A stretch of 40,879 nucleotides of DNA from Terriglobus albidus (GTDB lineage: Bacteria; Acidobacteriota; Terriglobia; Terriglobales; Acidobacteriaceae): contig NZ_JAGTAS010000035.1 in the NCBI RefSeq assembly GCF_025685425.1, positions 1 through 40,879 of the forward strand, in the 5' to 3' direction. Made by a program: the position numbers and the translations under genes. Of this stretch, positions 33,575 through 40,667 are shown piece by piece. The first letter of the stretch is position 1. The number at the start of each line of letters is the position of its first letter. Under the pieces are notes generated by a model. That model made no database searches. It was given only the letters and a program-made list of their open reading frames with translations, and was not told the DNA's origin.

Positions 33575-33957
33575 TTACCCATACACGGGGTGCCCCATAT
33601 TCCGGTGTCCCCTTTAGGGATATGGGTGTTCGCGCTACGCGCGAACCATCCACATGTTCGAGCGCCCGGGTGCCCCACCCCTCGCGGAGCTAGGGTGGGC
33701 CAGGAAGGCGCGAATTTCAAACAAGCCGAGGAACAGAGCGCTGAAGGCGCGCCCAATACCAGCCTGGGGCAACGCCCCAGGTTTACGACCAACAAGCGTC
33801 CAAAGGGCTGAAGGCCCGCTCTATAGTTCAACCGCCTGGGGGAACGAATAACAGCAGATTTCTCCGCCACGCTACGAAATGACAAATCAAAACACGTATC
33901 GAGCTTCGCTCGATCTCCCACAGATGCTGCGCATATATGGGGCACCCGATCCTTGGC
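33575..33957. repeat. Repeat-filled intergenic region
   Basis: No gene is seen in 383 bases. It contains GGGGTGCCCCATAT (33588), AGGGATAT and TTCGCGC/GCGCGAA hairpins (33617-33647), GGGTGCCCCACC..TCGCGGAGCTAGGGTGGG (33668-33699), GCGCTGAAGGCGCG plus CCTGGGGCAACGCCCCAGG (33738-33782), AAAGGGCTGAAGGCCCGCTCTATA (33796-33820), a CATTTCGTAGC segment in complement (33872) and TCGAGCTTCGCTCGA (33899). The copy at 33668 is the uninterrupted counterpart of the one carrying a type II element at 35900. Confidence 0.75.
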
Positions 33958-34128
33958 TTACGCCCTCAATAACGATTTCGTCTCACGCTCCGCAGAGCCC
34001 CGCCCCTGCCGCAACATCTGATTCGTCAACAACAATTCCGCCAGCATCTGCCGCAGCCGTTCATTCTCTGCTTCCAACTCTGCCAACCGCGGCATCAGCA
34101 GGTCGGTTCTCAATGTCTGTTCATCCAC
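33958..34128 (-). CDS. Small coiled-coil protein in the ECF sigma operon
   Basis: A 56-residue protein (start GTG 34128) made almost wholly of a predicted coiled coil: RLAELEAENERLRQMLAEL at about 14-32, then a basic tail. The start is chosen because GGAGGCGAACC precedes it, and its GTG overlaps the TGA-stop region of the upstream membrane protein, implying translational coupling. Leucines at heptad-like spacing suggest dimerisation. No family was recognised. It is the third gene of the sigma factor operon. Confidence 0.65.
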   Translation of the reverse strand: MDEQTLRTDLLMPRLAELEAENERLRQMLAELLLTNQMLRQGRGSAERETKSLLRA

Positions 34129-34504
34129 GGTTCGCCTCCTCTTTCTTCGGGATCTCATCGCCGCGTCCCCACGGCCCGCCGCGGTGTCCGGGGTGTCCTG
34201 GCCAGCAGCGGCTGCCGCGTAAACCCTCGCGTAACTTCTCCCGCTGCTCCGGAGACATCTGTTCCCAGCGCTCACGCATATGGCGTCCCCAGCGATGGCC
34301 GTCATGATGCCTGCGGCCGTGGAAACCGCCAAAGAGCAGCTTGCCAAGAACAAAGAGCCCCAGTGCTTGCCAGTAGGTAATGCGGGGCAGGGCGAAGATC
34401 GCCGGCATCAGCGCATTCCACAACAGCATGACCGCAAATCCAACGACCGTTGCAGCCACCACAACGATCAGCAACACCTTCACAACTTTGAATGGCTTTC
34501 TCAT
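34121..34504 (-). CDS. Small membrane protein with His-rich C-terminal region
   Basis: A 127-residue protein, not assigned to a named family. Two hydrophobic segments (about 8-35 and 40-60) are followed by a His/Arg/Gly-rich region (GRRHHDGHRWGRHMRERW) and the motif WEQMSPEQREKLREGLRG, reminiscent of Spy/CpxP or DUF3106-type helical motifs. It starts 3 bases after the sigma factor stop and overlaps the coiled-coil gene, so the three are one operon. It could serve as a sensor or anti-sigma partner, but it lacks a recognisable anti-sigma zinc motif, so this is only inference. Confidence 0.7.
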   Translation of the reverse strand: MRKPFKVVKVLLIVVVAATVVGFAVMLLWNALMPAIFALPRITYWQALGLFVLGKLLFGGFHGRRHHDGHRWGRHMRERWEQMSPEQREKLREGLRGSRCWPGHPGHRGGPWGRGDEIPKKEEANRG

Positions 34505-34507
34505 CGC

Positions 34508-35071
34508 CTACCTGCTTTCGAATACATCTTTCATCTCTTCCAGCCGCTCCCGCAGATGCAGCACGGCATATCGTTTGCGCGAAAGCAGTGTGCTTACACC
34601 GACGCCGGTCGCGGCGGATATTTCTTTGAAGCTCAGCCCGTCGATCTCATGCGCGATAAACACCTCGCGCTGTGCCTCCGGCAATTCATCCAGAGCTTCT
34701 TCGATCAGGTCCATCAATACCTCTCGCGCATACGCCGCTTCCGGGCCTGCATCGCGCGACGGTAGCAGATCCTCAAGCGTCAGTGCGCTGTCGTCCACCA
34801 CCGGCTGCTGCAATGACTCCGGAGTCTTCTTCCGGAACATATCCGTGATCCGGTTGCGGGCCACGGTAAACATCCAGCCGGTGGCCTGTTCCACAGGCCT
34901 CATCATCCGATAGGTCTCTACCAGCTCGTAGAAAACCTCCTGCAGAATGTCCTCGGCTTGATCGGCATCCTTCACACGCCGGAGAATGAAGCTGCGTAGA
35001 CGTGGTTTATCACGCTCCATCGTCTCGGTAAGGAACCGGTCCTGTTCGTCGAGGCTCATCTCGTGCGTCAT
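34508..35071 (-). CDS. ECF-type RNA polymerase sigma factor
   Basis: A 187-residue sigma-70 family ECF factor. Region 2 (DQAEDILQEVFYELVETYR and the GWMFTVARNRITDMFRKK segment) and region 4 (LPEAQREVFIAHEIDGLSFKEISAATGVGVSTLLSRKRYAVLHLRERL) are well conserved. They are joined by an acidic linker with a VVDDSALTLEDLL stretch. It is the first gene of an operon with a small membrane protein and a coiled-coil protein. No obvious zinc-binding anti-sigma gene is present. A type I repeat lies 57 bases upstream of the start. Confidence 0.93.
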   Translation of the reverse strand: MTHEMSLDEQDRFLTETMERDKPRLRSFILRRVKDADQAEDILQEVFYELVETYRMMRPVEQATGWMFTVARNRITDMFRKKTPESLQQPVVDDSALTLEDLLPSRDAGPEAAYAREVLMDLIEEALDELPEAQREVFIAHEIDGLSFKEISAATGVGVSTLLSRKRYAVLHLRERLEEMKDVFESR

Positions 35072-35127
35072 GCGCTTCGCTCACTCTGTAGAACGAAGCA
35101 ACTCAAAACATATTGCAGATTTTCTTG

Positions 35128-35243
35128 TAGAGTATTTTCCCCGTAGGAGTAGAGTAGGGCTTCCGCATCCATGGGCATTTTCCGCGATGAAAACGCCGGC
35201 TGCACTGCTCTTCCGGGGTACCCAGCAACAGGGAAATGCTCTA
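35128..35243 (-). mobile_element. Type I MITE-like element, single copy
   Basis: A 116-base reverse-orientation copy with ends TAGAGTATTTTCCCCGT and CAGGGAAATGCTCTA. It lies in the divergent region between the sigma factor and TetR genes, its right end 13 bases before the TetR start. Confidence 0.88.
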
Positions 35244-35256
35244 ATACTCGGTAGAG

Positions 35257-35823
35257 ATGGCGCGGCCCCTCAGTCCGGAAAAACGCTCCGCCCTGCTGCA
35301 GGCGGCGATTCATGAAATTGCAGCCTCAGGACTTTCCGTCTCCACCGCGCGGATCGCGAAACGCGCCGGAGTAGCCGAAGGAACCCTGTTTACCTACTTC
35401 GCGACCAAGGAACAGCTTCTCAACGAACTCTATCTTGAACTAAAGGTGGAAATCTATGGCGCCATCCACAACGGTTTCCCCGTAAAGGGATCGCTGCGGG
35501 ACCGCGCCTGGCATGTCTGGTCGGTCAGCCTGGACTGGGCGATTGCCTATCCTGAAAAGAGATCCGTCTCCATGCGCCTGAATCTCTCCGAAGTGCTGAC
35601 GGAAGAGACCAGGGCGAAGAGTGCCTCCATGCGAGGAGAGGTAGACAGTGCGCTTGCCGGGGTAGAAGAACGCATCACTGCGAAAGGATTGCCGAAGGGC
35701 TTTGCCAGCTCCATGATGGGCGCGATGCAGGATGCAGCCATGGAGTACATTGCCAAAAAGCCTCGCCAGCGCGAAAGTCTGAAAGAGAAGACGTTCGATC
35801 TCTTCTGGCGTGCTTTGCAGTAG
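35257..35823 (+). CDS. TetR/AcrR-family regulator
   Basis: A 188-residue repressor-type protein. The N-terminal helix-turn-helix is at about 10-55 (RSALLQAAIHEIAASGLSVSTARIAKRAGVAEGTLFTYFATKEQLLNELY), with the typical TetR pattern GTLFTYF. The C-terminal ligand domain is generic and its effector unknown. A short-chain dehydrogenase gene lies downstream on the same strand, but 763 bases of repeats separate them, so regulation of it is only possible. There is no good ribosome binding site before ATG 35257, which is 13 bases from a type I repeat. Confidence 0.9.
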   Translation: MARPLSPEKRSALLQAAIHEIAASGLSVSTARIAKRAGVAEGTLFTYFATKEQLLNELYLELKVEIYGAIHNGFPVKGSLRDRAWHVWSVSLDWAIAYPEKRSVSMRLNLSEVLTEETRAKSASMRGEVDSALAGVEERITAKGLPKGFASSMMGAMQDAAMEYIAKKPRQRESLKEKTFDLFWRALQ

Positions 35824-36586
35824 CAGCGGCGCAGGAGCGGTCATCCAATTCGGTTTTTATCGTCAGGAATTCAGGCCGGGGTGCCCATCCTCGCGGAGCT
35901 AAAGCATTTCTCCTAAAGGTGTAGAGCGGAGTTTTGGCAGTTTGCTCCGTTTTTCTTCGAAGAAAAGGGCATTTACAGATCTATCCAACGCTACAGTTTT
36001 AGCCAACGCTACAGTTTTAGGAGAACTGCTCTAAGGTGGGCAAGGAAGCCACTACCTTCGAACAAGCCGCTGCTCAAAAGCGCTGAAGGCGCGCTCCATA
36101 TCAGCCTGGGGCAACGCCCCAGGATAGGTTTCTCCTAAGTGCAGAAAGGGCTGAAGGCCCGCTCTATAGTCCTGCACTGAAATCAGTCCTGCACTGAAAT
36201 CAAGTGATACACCTAGTTCTCTCCTCGAAGGTATCGCGTGAAGCTCAATCTTCTTTTGATCGTTATTTCGTAGCGATGCGGACAAATTTATTTGCGCATA
36301 AATGCGCCACGATGGAGCGGGCCTTCAGCCCTTCGACCATCAATGGGATTCGTGACCTGGGGCGTTGCCCCAGGCTGATATGGAGCGCGCCTTCAGCGCT
36401 CTGTCTGCGGCTTGTTCGAAGGTCGTGGCTTCTTTTACCTGTTCTGATTCCCCGAGCGTAGTGCATCCGATCCCGTATCTGCCTCCACTCTCTTTACATC
36501 CATGGAATGGACTGAATGTTCTTCAAAAATAAATGAGCAACTACTCACTCATTATGGAGTCTGATCCTGCAGGAGGAATTTTCAAG
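35824..36586. repeat. Large repeat-filled intergenic region
   Basis: No gene is seen in 763 bases. From 35880 it has GGGGTGCCC...TCGCGGAGC, cut by a type II element (35900-36033), and resumes as AGGTGGGCAAGGAAG. Then GCGCTGAAGGCGCG plus GCCTGGGGCAACGCCCC (36079-36122), AAGGGCTGAAGGCCCGCTCTATA (36147-36168), and a CCTGCACTGAAATCA doublet (36171-36200). The inverse arrangement GGGCCTTCAGCCC and CCTGGGGCGTTGCCCCAGG follows (36320-36375), with CGCGCCTTCAGCGC (36386-36400). The CATTTCGTAGCGA segment is near 36263. Confidence 0.75.
35900..36033. mobile_element. Type II MITE-like element inserted in another repeat
   Basis: A second type II copy (134 bases) with ends TAAAGCATTTCTCCTAA and TTAGGAGAACTGCTCTA and central CCGTTTTTC/GAAAAGGG-like hairpin. 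An 18-base internal duplication (CCAACGCTACAGTTTTAG, twice) makes it longer than the copy at 10901. It interrupts a GGTGCCCC-family repeat whose uninterrupted form is at 33668-33699. Confidence 0.9.
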
Positions 36587-37450
36587 ATGAGTAAGGTCTG
36601 GTTGGTAACAGGAAGCGGCAACGGTCTCGGACGGGATATCGTGGAGGCTGCCCTCGCAGCCGGAGATTCAGTGGTCGCCGGTGCGCGGCGTCTCGAAGAA
36701 CTTGAACCGCTGCTAACCCAGTACGGAGACCTCATCAAGCCGGTGAAGCTGGATGTTCGCGACGAAGAGGCCACGAAGGCAGCTGTGCAAACAGCCATCG
36801 ATACCTTCGGCCGCCTGGATGTGCTGGTCAACAACGCCGGCTACGGGCTGTTTGCTCCCTTCGAGCAGATCTCCCCGGATGACTTCAAGGGCATTATCGA
36901 CACCTGCTTTTACGGTGTGGTCTACACCACCCGCGCAGCCTTGCCGCAGATGCGCAAGCAGCGTAGCGGATTGATTTTCCAGGTCTCTTCCATCGGCGGT
37001 CGCATCGCTATGCCGGGGAACGCGCCGTATCACGCCGCCAAGTGGGCCGTGGGAGGCTTCAGCGACTCGGTTGCACTCGAGGTTGCACCCTTCGGTGTAA
37101 AGGTTTGCACTCTGGAACCCGGCGGTATCCGCACCAACTGGCTTCGACGCGCCGGCGCAGGTCTCCCCAACCTGCTGCCGGAGTATGAGCCTTCGGTTGG
37201 CCAGCTCATCGCCCTACGAGACAAATACGAAGGCCACCAGGAAGGAGACCCGAAGAAGATAGCCGCTCTGATCGTGAAGCTGGCCGACAGTGAGGAGGTG
37301 CCCATGCGCCTGATCCTCGGGGTCGACGCCGAGATGCGGGTCAAAACGGCGGAAGATGCGCGTCATCAGGAGGCGGAGCGTTTCCGGGAGCTGACGCATT
37401 CCACCGTCTTTGAGGGAACGGTACCTTTTGCGGAGCTTCAGACGCGGTAA
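36587..37450 (+). CDS. Short-chain dehydrogenase/reductase
   Basis: A 287-residue classical SDR with Rossmann fold. The cofactor motif TGSGNGLG is near residue 9-16, NNAGYG near 81-86, and the catalytic YHAAK near 148-152 with an upstream serine (SSIGG). Arg residues after the second strand (AGARR) suggest NADP(H) preference. The substrate is not known. I use ATG 36587 because AGGAGG lies about 10 bases upstream; ATG 36533 is in frame but less convincing. A convergent SDR gene follows, with a shared hairpin between the stops. Confidence 0.88.
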   Translation: MSKVWLVTGSGNGLGRDIVEAALAAGDSVVAGARRLEELEPLLTQYGDLIKPVKLDVRDEEATKAAVQTAIDTFGRLDVLVNNAGYGLFAPFEQISPDDFKGIIDTCFYGVVYTTRAALPQMRKQRSGLIFQVSSIGGRIAMPGNAPYHAAKWAVGGFSDSVALEVAPFGVKVCTLEPGGIRTNWLRRAGAGLPNLLPEYEPSVGQLIALRDKYEGHQEGDPKKIAALIVKLADSEEVPMRLILGVDAEMRVKTAEDARHQEAERFRELTHSTVFEGTVPFAELQTR

Positions 37451-37462
37451 CAGCTTCGAGTA

Positions 37463-37488
37463 GGCAGGGGCCGCTTAGCGGCCCTGCC
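37463..37488. terminator. Bidirectional hairpin between convergent SDR genes
   Basis: GGCAGGGGCCGC at 37463-37474 pairs, with one bulge, with GCGGCCCTGCC at 37478-37488, the TTA between being the stop codon of the minus-strand SDR. The right side has GGAAGTTCTTG. It could terminate both genes, although the T-runs are weak. Confidence 0.5.
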
Positions 37489-38335
37489 CGGAAGTTCTTG
37501 TCAACCCAAGCAGTTTGCCAACGTAGCGGTCCACCATGCGCGCGGGCACGATCTTTGGGAGTATCCAGCCCCGAAATTTATGAGGCACCACAGCGTACCT
37601 GGCCTTTGGCCTAGCGACTGTAAGCGCCAAATGGATCACTTCGCCCACCCGCTCAGGAGGAAATCCCTGTCTGCCTCCGGTGAGGAAAATCTGTCCAAAA
37701 CGCTCCAGCGCCGTGGCATATTCCGTTTGGCGGAACTGCTCGATCCCAGTGGCCTCGGCCTTGTCCCAGATGGGTGTTACGACAGCTCCCGGCGCCACGA
37801 CGATCACGTCGATGCCATGCAGCAACAGCTCCCGCCGCATCGATTCTGAGACAGCCTCCAGACCAAACTTAGACGCAGCATAGGCGCCCAGGAAGGGCGA
37901 AGCCAACTTTCCGGAGACGGAGCTGATATTCACAATGCGTCCCGATGGCCCAGTACGGCTGCGATCCGCACCCAACAGGGGAGCAAAGACCTGGCTCAGA
38001 CGAACCGGGGCCACCAGGTTCACCTCGAGCTGACGCCGGAAGTCATCGATCGGCAGATAGGCCAGTGGACCATGGACGGCAATGCCGGCGTTATTGACCA
38101 GTCCCGCCAGTGTTTCTGTGCCGAGTACGGAGCTAACCTCCTGAAAGGCACGCTGGATGGAGGCCTCATCGGTGACGTCCATCAACAGGGGAGTGCACTC
38201 TGATGGCAGTTTGTGGAAATCTTCCTGCCGGCGGACCATGCCGAAGACATGAAATCCATGGCTGGTGAGGACTCGTACGGTGGCCAGGCCAATGCCGCTG
38301 GAGGCCCCGGTGACGACAATCGATCTGCGGGACAT
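37475..38335 (-). CDS. Short-chain dehydrogenase/reductase
   Basis: A 286-residue classical SDR. The start MSRRSIVVTG at ATG 38335 places TGASSGIGLA at 9-18, NNAGIAV near 90, the serine in NISSVSGK and the catalytic YAASK near 155. The upstream open frame to 38467 is repeat sequence (a decayed type I copy) and is not counted. The long C-terminal part is typical of SDRs acting on hydrophobic or carbonyl substrates, but the substrate is unknown. The gene is adjacent to, and convergent with, the other SDR. Confidence 0.88.
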   Translation of the reverse strand: MSRRSIVVTGASSGIGLATVRVLTSHGFHVFGMVRRQEDFHKLPSECTPLLMDVTDEASIQRAFQEVSSVLGTETLAGLVNNAGIAVHGPLAYLPIDDFRRQLEVNLVAPVRLSQVFAPLLGADRSRTGPSGRIVNISSVSGKLASPFLGAYAASKFGLEAVSESMRRELLLHGIDVIVVAPGAVVTPIWDKAEATGIEQFRQTEYATALERFGQIFLTGGRQGFPPERVGEVIHLALTVARPKARYAVVPHKFRGWILPKIVPARMVDRYVGKLLGLTRTSGQGR

Positions 38336-38346
38336 GCCGCCCAGCT

Positions 38347-38451
38347 TAGAGCATTTTCTCTGTTGCTGGTATCCCGGAAAGGCATCCAGCGGCGTTTTCA
38401 TCTGCTCATAGATGCGGAAGCCCTGCACTGCACCTACAGTGGAACGCTGTA
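38347..38451 (+). mobile_element. Type I MITE-like element, decayed copy
   Basis: A 105-base degenerate forward copy: TAGAGCATTTTCTCTGTTGC at the left, GGCGTTTTCATC in the middle (its GAAAACGCC partner lost) and ACAGTGGAACGCTGTA at the right. It lies 12 bases upstream of the minus-strand SDR start and near the end of the rplK transcript. Confidence 0.75.
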
Positions 38452-38475
38452 CCGGGTTTGGCCGCACAAAGAGAA

Positions 38476-38498
38476 ACGGAGCGCCATAGGCGCTCCGT
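38476..38498 (-). terminator. Rho-independent terminator after rplK
   Basis: A perfect 10-bp stem (ACGGAGCGCC with GGCGCTCCGT) and 3-base loop. Read on the minus strand it is followed by TTCTCTTTGTG. It lies 25 bases past the rplK stop and closes the transcript there. Confidence 0.75.
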
Positions 38499-38523
38499 GC
38501 CTGCGAGAGTGCAAGAAAATCTC

Positions 38524-38958
38524 TTAGCCGACGACTTCGATACCCATCGAGCGGGCGGTACCCTTGATCGACTTGATCGCGGTTTCTACGGAAGCTGCGT
38601 TCAGGTCAGGCATCTTCTGGATAGCGATCTCCCGAACCTGGGCCTCGGTCACCTTACCAACCTTGTCCTTGTTCGGGGCGCCGGCGCCCTTCTGAATACC
38701 AGCAGCCTTCTTCAGAAGATTGGCGGCGGGGGGCGTCTTGGTCTCGAAGGTGAACGAACGGTCGGCGTACACCGTGATTACGACCGGAATAGTCATTCCG
38801 GCGAGTTCTTTGTTCTGCGTGCGAGCGTTGAACTGCTTGCAGAACTCCATGATGTTAACCTGCGCCTGACCGAGGGCGGGGCCGATCGGCGGCGCCGGGT
38901 TGGCCTTACCGGCCTCAACCTGCAGCTTGACGTATCCTTGAACCTTTTTCGGTGCCAT
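38524..38958 (-). CDS. rplK: 50S ribosomal protein L11
   Basis: Ribosomal protein L11 of the GTPase-associated centre, binding 23S rRNA; 144 residues, a normal length. Seen are the N-terminal [28 protein letters not shown] region and the C-terminal rRNA-binding domain with [12 protein letters not shown] at the end. ATG 38958 is preceded by AAGGACAAGCAAC, and a hairpin (38975-38992) lies just upstream. Downstream there is no rplA. Instead come a terminator, a decayed repeat and an unrelated SDR gene, which is unusual for this gene. Confidence 0.97.
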   Translation of the reverse strand: MAPKKVQGYVKLQVEAGKANPAPPIGPALGQAQVNIMEFCKQFNARTQNKELAGMTIPVVITVYADRSFTFETKTPPAANLLKKAAGIQKGAGAPNKDKVGKVTEAQVREIAIQKMPDLNAASVETAIKSIKGTARSMGIEVVG

Positions 38959-39084
38959 GTTGCTTGTCCTTCGTGTCTGCGCGGGCGCAGACGTAAATTT
39001 CACTTCCATGCTGACTGCCGCAGGTGAAGCATCCCGCCGTCAGCGCGGCCCAGTGGTAGAAGACACCAGGCAAAACCCTTCGTA

Positions 39085-39702
39085 CTAGACGATCTTGTCG
39101 ACCTTGGAGAACTCGATCTCGACCGGAGTTGCGCGGCCGAAGATCGAAACCATGACCTTGAGCGTCTGTTTGTCGTCGTTGACGTCGTCCACCGTGCCGT
39201 TGAAGTTCGCAAACGGCCCTTCGGTGATGCGTACCTGCTCGCCCTTGTCGAACTTGACCTTGAGCTTGGGCTTCTCCTTGGAGACATCGGCACGGAACAG
39301 AATCGAGCTGACTTCTTCTTCGCTCAGCGCTACTGGCTTATCGCCGGTGCCCAGAAAGCCCGTAACCCGCGGCGTGTTCTTGATGATGTGCCACAGGTCG
39401 TTATCGAGATCCATCTCCACCAGCACATAGCCAGGCAGGAAGACGCGCTCGATAGTGTATTTCTTACCGTTGCGGAGCTCAGTGACCGGCTCCGTAGGAA
39501 TCATCACGCGGCCGATCTTGTTCTGCAGACCAAAGGCCTGCACACGGCTCTCAATGGACTCGCGCACTTTGCGCTCAAAGCCGGAGTAGGCGTGGATGAT
39601 GTACCACTTGAAGTTTTCATTCGACGGAGGCGCCAGCTCAGCGGGGGGAACCTGCTCACCACCGTCGTTGCTGCTGCCTGCCGGGTTCAGTTCTTCTGAC
39701 AT
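39085..39702 (-). CDS. nusG: Transcription termination/antitermination factor NusG
   Basis: Binds RNA polymerase and links it to Rho or to the ribosome. The 205-residue product has a 28-residue acidic/Pro-rich N-terminal extension before the NGN domain (WYIIHAYSGFERKVRESI, PGYVLVEMDLDN). The C-terminal KOW domain (FDKGEQVRITEGPFANFNGTVDDVN) is at about 148-175. It lies between secE and rplK in the usual order, with a 126-base gap to rplK. Identification is secure. Confidence 0.97.
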   Translation of the reverse strand: MSEELNPAGSSNDGGEQVPPAELAPPSNENFKWYIIHAYSGFERKVRESIESRVQAFGLQNKIGRVMIPTEPVTELRNGKKYTIERVFLPGYVLVEMDLDNDLWHIIKNTPRVTGFLGTGDKPVALSEEEVSSILFRADVSKEKPKLKVKFDKGEQVRITEGPFANFNGTVDDVNDDKQTLKVMVSIFGRATPVEIEFSKVDKIV

Positions 39703-39731
39703 GGATGCCTTCTTCAGAGTGCGGGGAAATA

Positions 39732-39992
39732 TTAGTGCGAGGTCAGCTTATCCAGGACGACTTCAATGGCCCTGCCAATGACGTTGTCCACAATCCAGAA
39801 GTAGAAGGCAAAGACAAACACGGTTACGATCACGACGATCGTAGTCGAGCGAACCTCGGTCGGTGAGGGCGCTACTACCTTCTTCAACTCGTTGCGCACG
39901 TCCTTGAGAAAGCCGCTCAGCTTTGCCGGCTGCGACTTCCAAACCTGTATTCCCTGGCTTTGCTCTTCTGCCACTGCGACCGCCTTGGCCAT
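39732..39992 (-). CDS. secE: Preprotein translocase subunit SecE
   Basis: Small inner-membrane subunit of the SecYEG channel. The 86-residue product has one C-terminal membrane helix (TTIVVIVTVFVFAFYFWIVD) and the preceding amphipathic FLKDVRNELKKVVAPSPTEV segment, which is the conserved SecE signature. ATG 39992 is used; the frame is open further up only through the tRNA gene. It lies between tRNA-Trp and nusG. Confidence 0.95.
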   Translation of the reverse strand: MAKAVAVAEEQSQGIQVWKSQPAKLSGFLKDVRNELKKVVAPSPTEVRSTTIVVIVTVFVFAFYFWIVDNVIGRAIEVVLDKLTSH

Positions 39993-40013
39993 AAATGTAC
40001 CTTCTCGAATCTT

Positions 40014-40089
40014 TGGCAGGGGCGGAGGGATTCGAACCCCCAAGTTCGGTTTTGGAGACCGACAGTTTAACCGTTGAGCTTACGCCCCT
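40014..40089 (-). tRNA. tRNA-Trp (CCA)
   Basis: A complete cloverleaf of 76 bases with encoded 3' CCA. The acceptor stem is AGGGGCG/CGCCCCT, the anticodon stem TCGGT/ACCGA with loop CTCCAAA gives anticodon CCA, and the T-arm has GGTTCGAATCC. A tRNA-Trp between rpmG and secE is the common bacterial arrangement. Confidence 0.97.
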
Positions 40090-40146
40090 GTGATGACTTA
40101 CCCCGCCAGACCGGCTTCAGCCTGTCTCTCTGGACGGGGAAGTCTC

Positions 40147-40296
40147 TTACTTGGTTTCCTTATGCGCGGTATGCTTCCGGCAGAACTTGCAGAACTTCGA
40201 GAATTCCAGACGGCCCGTGGTCGTCTTCTTGTTCTTGGTGGTCGAGTAGTTCCGGTTCTTGCACTCCGGGCACTGCAGGGTAACGATCTCGCGCAT
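40147..40296 (-). CDS. rpmG: 50S ribosomal protein L33
   Basis: A 49-residue ribosomal protein L33 (start ATG 40296, [12 protein letters not shown]). It keeps both cysteine pairs (CPEC and CKFC) expected of the zinc-binding form, and the [16 protein letters not shown] core. AAGGAGAG lies 6 bases upstream of the start, a good ribosome binding site. It is followed by tRNA-Trp and secE. Confidence 0.96.
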   Translation of the reverse strand: MREIVTLQCPECKNRNYSTTKNKKTTTGRLEFSKFCKFCRKHTAHKETK

Positions 40297-40667
40297 AATT
40301 GCTCTCCTTCACTTGGCCAGCCACCTCGGCTGGCAAGCAGCGATGTCCTTCATCGGACGTTTTACCGCCCTCCCGACACGCCGCGACGCAGGGCGTATGG
40401 CCCCTGCTACCAAAATCCTGAGTTTTGTTCCTGGAAGCGAAGCGGTCAGGCCACGCATTCGCCTTGGACTATTATCCACGAAAGCTGCTGTGAGGGGAAG
40501 GGCGGAAGCCGAGATTGCTGATCGAAAACGCAATCTTCTGTGGAAGTTTCGTATGCTGCTAAGTCTCTCGAAGCAAAACAAAAGCGGCGAGCTGAAGCTC
40601 GCCGCTTTTGTTAATCATTGCGTCAGGCATTTACGCGCGAAGCGCGTCTCCCGCCGTCCGCTTAGAC
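40297..40667. other. Intergenic region between tuf and rpmG
   Basis: No gene is visible in 371 bases. It holds a hairpin just upstream of rpmG (40311-40335, TTGGCCAGCC/GGCTGGCAA) and the tuf terminator. The promoter of the rpmG-tRNA-Trp-secE-nusG-rplK transcript should lie here, but I could not place its boxes with confidence. Confidence 0.5.
40580..40610 (-). terminator. Rho-independent terminator after tuf
   Basis: A perfect 14-bp stem (AAAAGCGGCGAGCT with AGCTCGCCGCTTTT) and 2-base loop are followed on the minus strand by GTTTTGCTT. It lies 57 bases after the tuf stop. Confidence 0.85.
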
